Below are positions 62,366 through 64,000 of a stretch of 64,000 bases of DNA, piece by piece. Source of the DNA: Thalassorhabdus alkalitolerans (GTDB lineage Bacteria; Bacillota; Bacilli; Bacillales; Marinococcaceae); assembly GCF_042656585.1 (NCBI RefSeq), contig NZ_JBHSPG010000009.1; one strand, given 5' to 3'. Made by a program: the position numbers and the translations under genes. The notes below the pieces were generated by a model, which did not search any database, had not been told where the DNA came from, and saw nothing but the letters and a program-made list of their open reading frames with translations. Positions within the stretch are counted from its first letter, which is position 1, and every line of letters begins with the position of its first letter.

Positions 62366-62860
62366 ATGGATTTTCTGACATTGCTGTGGGCATATATTCT
62401 GGTATTTGTATTATCTGCTATTCCTTTTTTTGAAGCTTATGCGGTTATACCTCTTGCGCTCATAGCTGGTTTATCGACTGTACCATCCATTGTCATTGGT
62501 TTAGCTGGAAATCTGTTGACAGTGCTTCTTTTAGTCCTGTTTATTGAACAAATTAAAGCATGGAGGAAGAAACGCAAAGGAGTGGAACAAGAGCAGCAGC
62601 AAAGCAAAAGGCACAAGAGAGCACAGAAGCTCTGGCAAAGATACGGGCTTCCTGGCTTGGCTGTCATCGGGCCGCTTTTTGTCGGCAGTCATCTTACTGC
62701 TTTTATGTGTGTGACTCTTGGAGGCTCAAAACAAAAAACGGTTTATTGGGTGTTAGGAAGCATTTCTCTCTGGAGTATTGTTTTTTCCGTTTTGGCTTAT
62801 TATGGAATTGATCTTTTAGGAAATCAGGAAAATGGCTTTATTAGAGGTTTTTTTGAATAA
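62366..62860 (+). CDS. Small multidrug export protein family (COG2426), second copy
   Basis: A 164-residue membrane protein with the same layout as the product of the gene at 36786: two N-terminal helices (FFEAYAVIPLALIAGLS), a charged loop (AWRKKRKGVEQEQQQSKR), then WQRYGLPGLAVIGPLFVGSHLTAF and two helices. GGGGGAG precedes the ATG. The next gene follows 40 bases later, and an inverted repeat lies upstream. Confidence 0.85.
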   Translation: MDFLTLLWAYILVFVLSAIPFFEAYAVIPLALIAGLSTVPSIVIGLAGNLLTVLLLVLFIEQIKAWRKKRKGVEQEQQQSKRHKRAQKLWQRYGLPGLAVIGPLFVGSHLTAFMCVTLGGSKQKTVYWVLGSISLWSIVFSVLAYYGIDLLGNQENGFIRGFFE

Positions 62861-62900
62861 TTACAGGTCAGAGAGATATGAAGAGAAAGGAGAGGTTAGG

Positions 62901-63641
62901 ATGATAGGGCAAGCCTTCTGGCTGGTGAGAAAGGAATTGAAACATAACCTATGGGCATTTGTTTTTACCCTTGTTTTCACCGCTCTCTGTGGCGTCGTAA
63001 CGATGTTTTTTCTCAACCAGCTGGCAAGAAATGAATTTGTTACGGAAGCTGGGAATATCAATGGCATCCTGCTTGATGTTATATTTGTAGGGATGACTCC
63101 ATCTTTAGCAGCCCTATACATGTCAAGTCCATACTTAAGCTTTCGGACAGTTAAAGAGGACCCCTTTAACAAAAAGATGGCATTGCTTAGAGCTCTGCCC
63201 ATTCCGGTAAGTGTACTTACACTGAGCAGAACCCTTGCCATGGTAATAATCTTAACGGTCATGTCTATTGTTTTTTACCTCATTATAACAGCAGGGTTAT
63301 CGAATGAGTTTTTCACATACATAACGAGGCAAGAATTTATTCTATTTATTCTTTTTTGGTTTGGCTATGCCTTATTGTTAGGGGGATGGAATCCCTTTGT
63401 AGAATATGGTTTAAACGGCATCATGCTCTATCTTTCACCCTATATTTTTTTACTTGTTTTATTGATCGCTATTATAATAATTTCCGTTTTTACAGGCCGT
63501 GGATTTGTCGAGTGGAGTTTTTTGTTAATAAGGGAGTATGGATGGATAGCAGCTTTATTTTCTTTAGGGGCAGGAGCAGCAGGAGTGGTTTTCTGGAACC
63601 AGCTTCTTAAACAGCGCCTGCTGAAAAAAGATTTCTTATAA
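62901..63641 (+). CDS. Polytopic membrane protein, ABC-permease-like
   Basis: A 246-residue protein with about six membrane helices and no ATPase, read as an ABC-2-like permease or an accessory membrane protein. It begins AFWLVRKELKHNLWAF, the typical short cytosolic lead into helix 1 in such permeases. ATG 62901 has AAAGGAGAGG upstream; an ATG at 62832 would overlap the previous gene. It lies between an export-protein gene and a YtrA-type regulator gene; in Bacillus such regulators govern ABC transporter operons. Confidence 0.7.
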   Translation: MIGQAFWLVRKELKHNLWAFVFTLVFTALCGVVTMFFLNQLARNEFVTEAGNINGILLDVIFVGMTPSLAALYMSSPYLSFRTVKEDPFNKKMALLRALPIPVSVLTLSRTLAMVIILTVMSIVFYLIITAGLSNEFFTYITRQEFILFILFWFGYALLLGGWNPFVEYGLNGIMLYLSPYIFLLVLLIAIIIISVFTGRGFVEWSFLLIREYGWIAALFSLGAGAAGVVFWNQLLKQRLLKKDFL

Positions 63642-63661
63642 TATCTGAGGGAGGAGGCATT

Positions 63662-64000
63662 ATGAAATTACCGATACGTGTTTCTGAGGAGAGCAGGGAG
63701 CCTCTTTACCATCAAATTGAAACTCAACTTCAATCGTTAATTGTCAGTGGTAAATTGCCTCCAGGAACTCCTCTTCCATCGATTAGAGCCCTGGCCAGTG
63801 AACTTTCCTGCAGTGTCATCACAACAAGGAAAGCATATCAAAATCTTGAAGGCAGAGCCTTGATCAAAACCATACAGGGAAAAGGCACATTTGTAAAAGA
63901 AGTAGAGAAGCAAAGAAAAGAAGATACCAAACAGCAACTAATAGTATCTGCCTTTCTAAAGGCGGTTGAACAAGCTGACCAAGTAGGCTCTACTCAAGCT
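63662..64000 (+). CDS. GntR-family regulator, YtrA subfamily (truncated by window end)
   Basis: 113 codons are visible. The N-terminal winged helix shows the family pattern EPLYHQIETQLQSLIVSGKL, PGTPLPSIRALASELSCS, TTRKAYQNLEGRALI and GKGTFVKE. The short helical C-terminal tail that defines the YtrA group is just beginning at the window edge. GGGAGGAGG precedes the ATG, 20 bases behind the membrane protein gene. Confidence 0.9.
   Translation, partial: MKLPIRVSEESREPLYHQIETQLQSLIVSGKLPPGTPLPSIRALASELSCSVITTRKAYQNLEGRALIKTIQGKGTFVKEVEKQRKEDTKQQLIVSAFLKAVEQADQVGSTQA

Overview
The window looks like a chromosomal segment of an endospore-forming Bacillaceae species (Bacillus sensu lato). The evidence is an rrn-linked tRNA cluster in the order of the B. 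subtilis trnD cluster, strong AGGAGG-type ribosome binding sites, a complete glgBCDAP operon, and sporulation-linked genes (prkA, yhbH, uvsE, a 48-codon Sda-like gene and a ScoC/Hpr-like regulator). The genus cannot be fixed from the sequence alone. Base composition and codon use look fairly uniform, with no prophage, CRISPR array or intact transposon.

Layout. 1-2190: 3' end of a 5S rRNA gene, then 17 tRNA genes, closed by a terminator. The initiator tRNA-Met is present twice, and each copy is followed by an unusual array of 74-bp structured units that all end in the same CAACCA as that tRNA. 2194-3086: a shrunken group II (IIC-like) intron sitting directly behind the tRNA operon terminator. 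3.4-7.7 kb: a YfcC-type carrier, a secreted L,D-transpeptidase and an OFA-family MFS carrier. 7.7-11.7 kb: a formate dehydrogenase unit (large subunit, DUF1641 protein, a metal-binding-like domain without its cysteines, and a 44-residue double-CxxC protein). 11.8-14.1 kb: a membrane-anchor/GNAT pair and a B3/B4-domain protein. 14.2-33.1 kb: a stretch resembling the B. subtilis yhb region (queG, yhbB-like amidase, trmL, prkA, yhbH), interspersed with ogt, a heterodimeric ABC exporter, a heme-oxygenase-like monooxygenase, a YufK-like protein, glycerate kinase with a CdaR regulator, a class A PBP and signal peptidase I.

33.2-43.2 kb: a non-histidine histidinol-dehydrogenase homologue with a LacI regulator and a well-preserved promoter/operator/cre region; TetR plus a small export protein; tRNA-Pro; msrA-uvsE; an SDR stress oxidoreductase; BASS and GntP carriers. 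43.3-51.5 kb: glgBCDAP on the minus strand. 52-55.8 kb: glpD behind an attenuator of the GlpP type, then pgcA (phosphoglucomutase), which joins central sugar phosphates to the glycogen operon. 55.9-61.2 kb: many small genes (acylphosphatase, a paralogous-looking pair of small proteins, a Crh/HPr-like protein without the phosphorylatable histidine, an orphan HExxH protein, PPK2, ScoC-like, Sda-like). 61.3-64 kb: a GNAT acetyltransferase, a second small export protein, a polytopic membrane protein and a truncated YtrA-type GntR regulator, preceded by a perfect 14-bp inverted repeat.

The least explained signals are the CCA-ending 74-bp repeats in the tRNA operon, the Crh-like protein, the SGNS-motif pair of small proteins and the two small proteins of the formate dehydrogenase unit. 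All family assignments come from reading motifs by eye; no searches were run.
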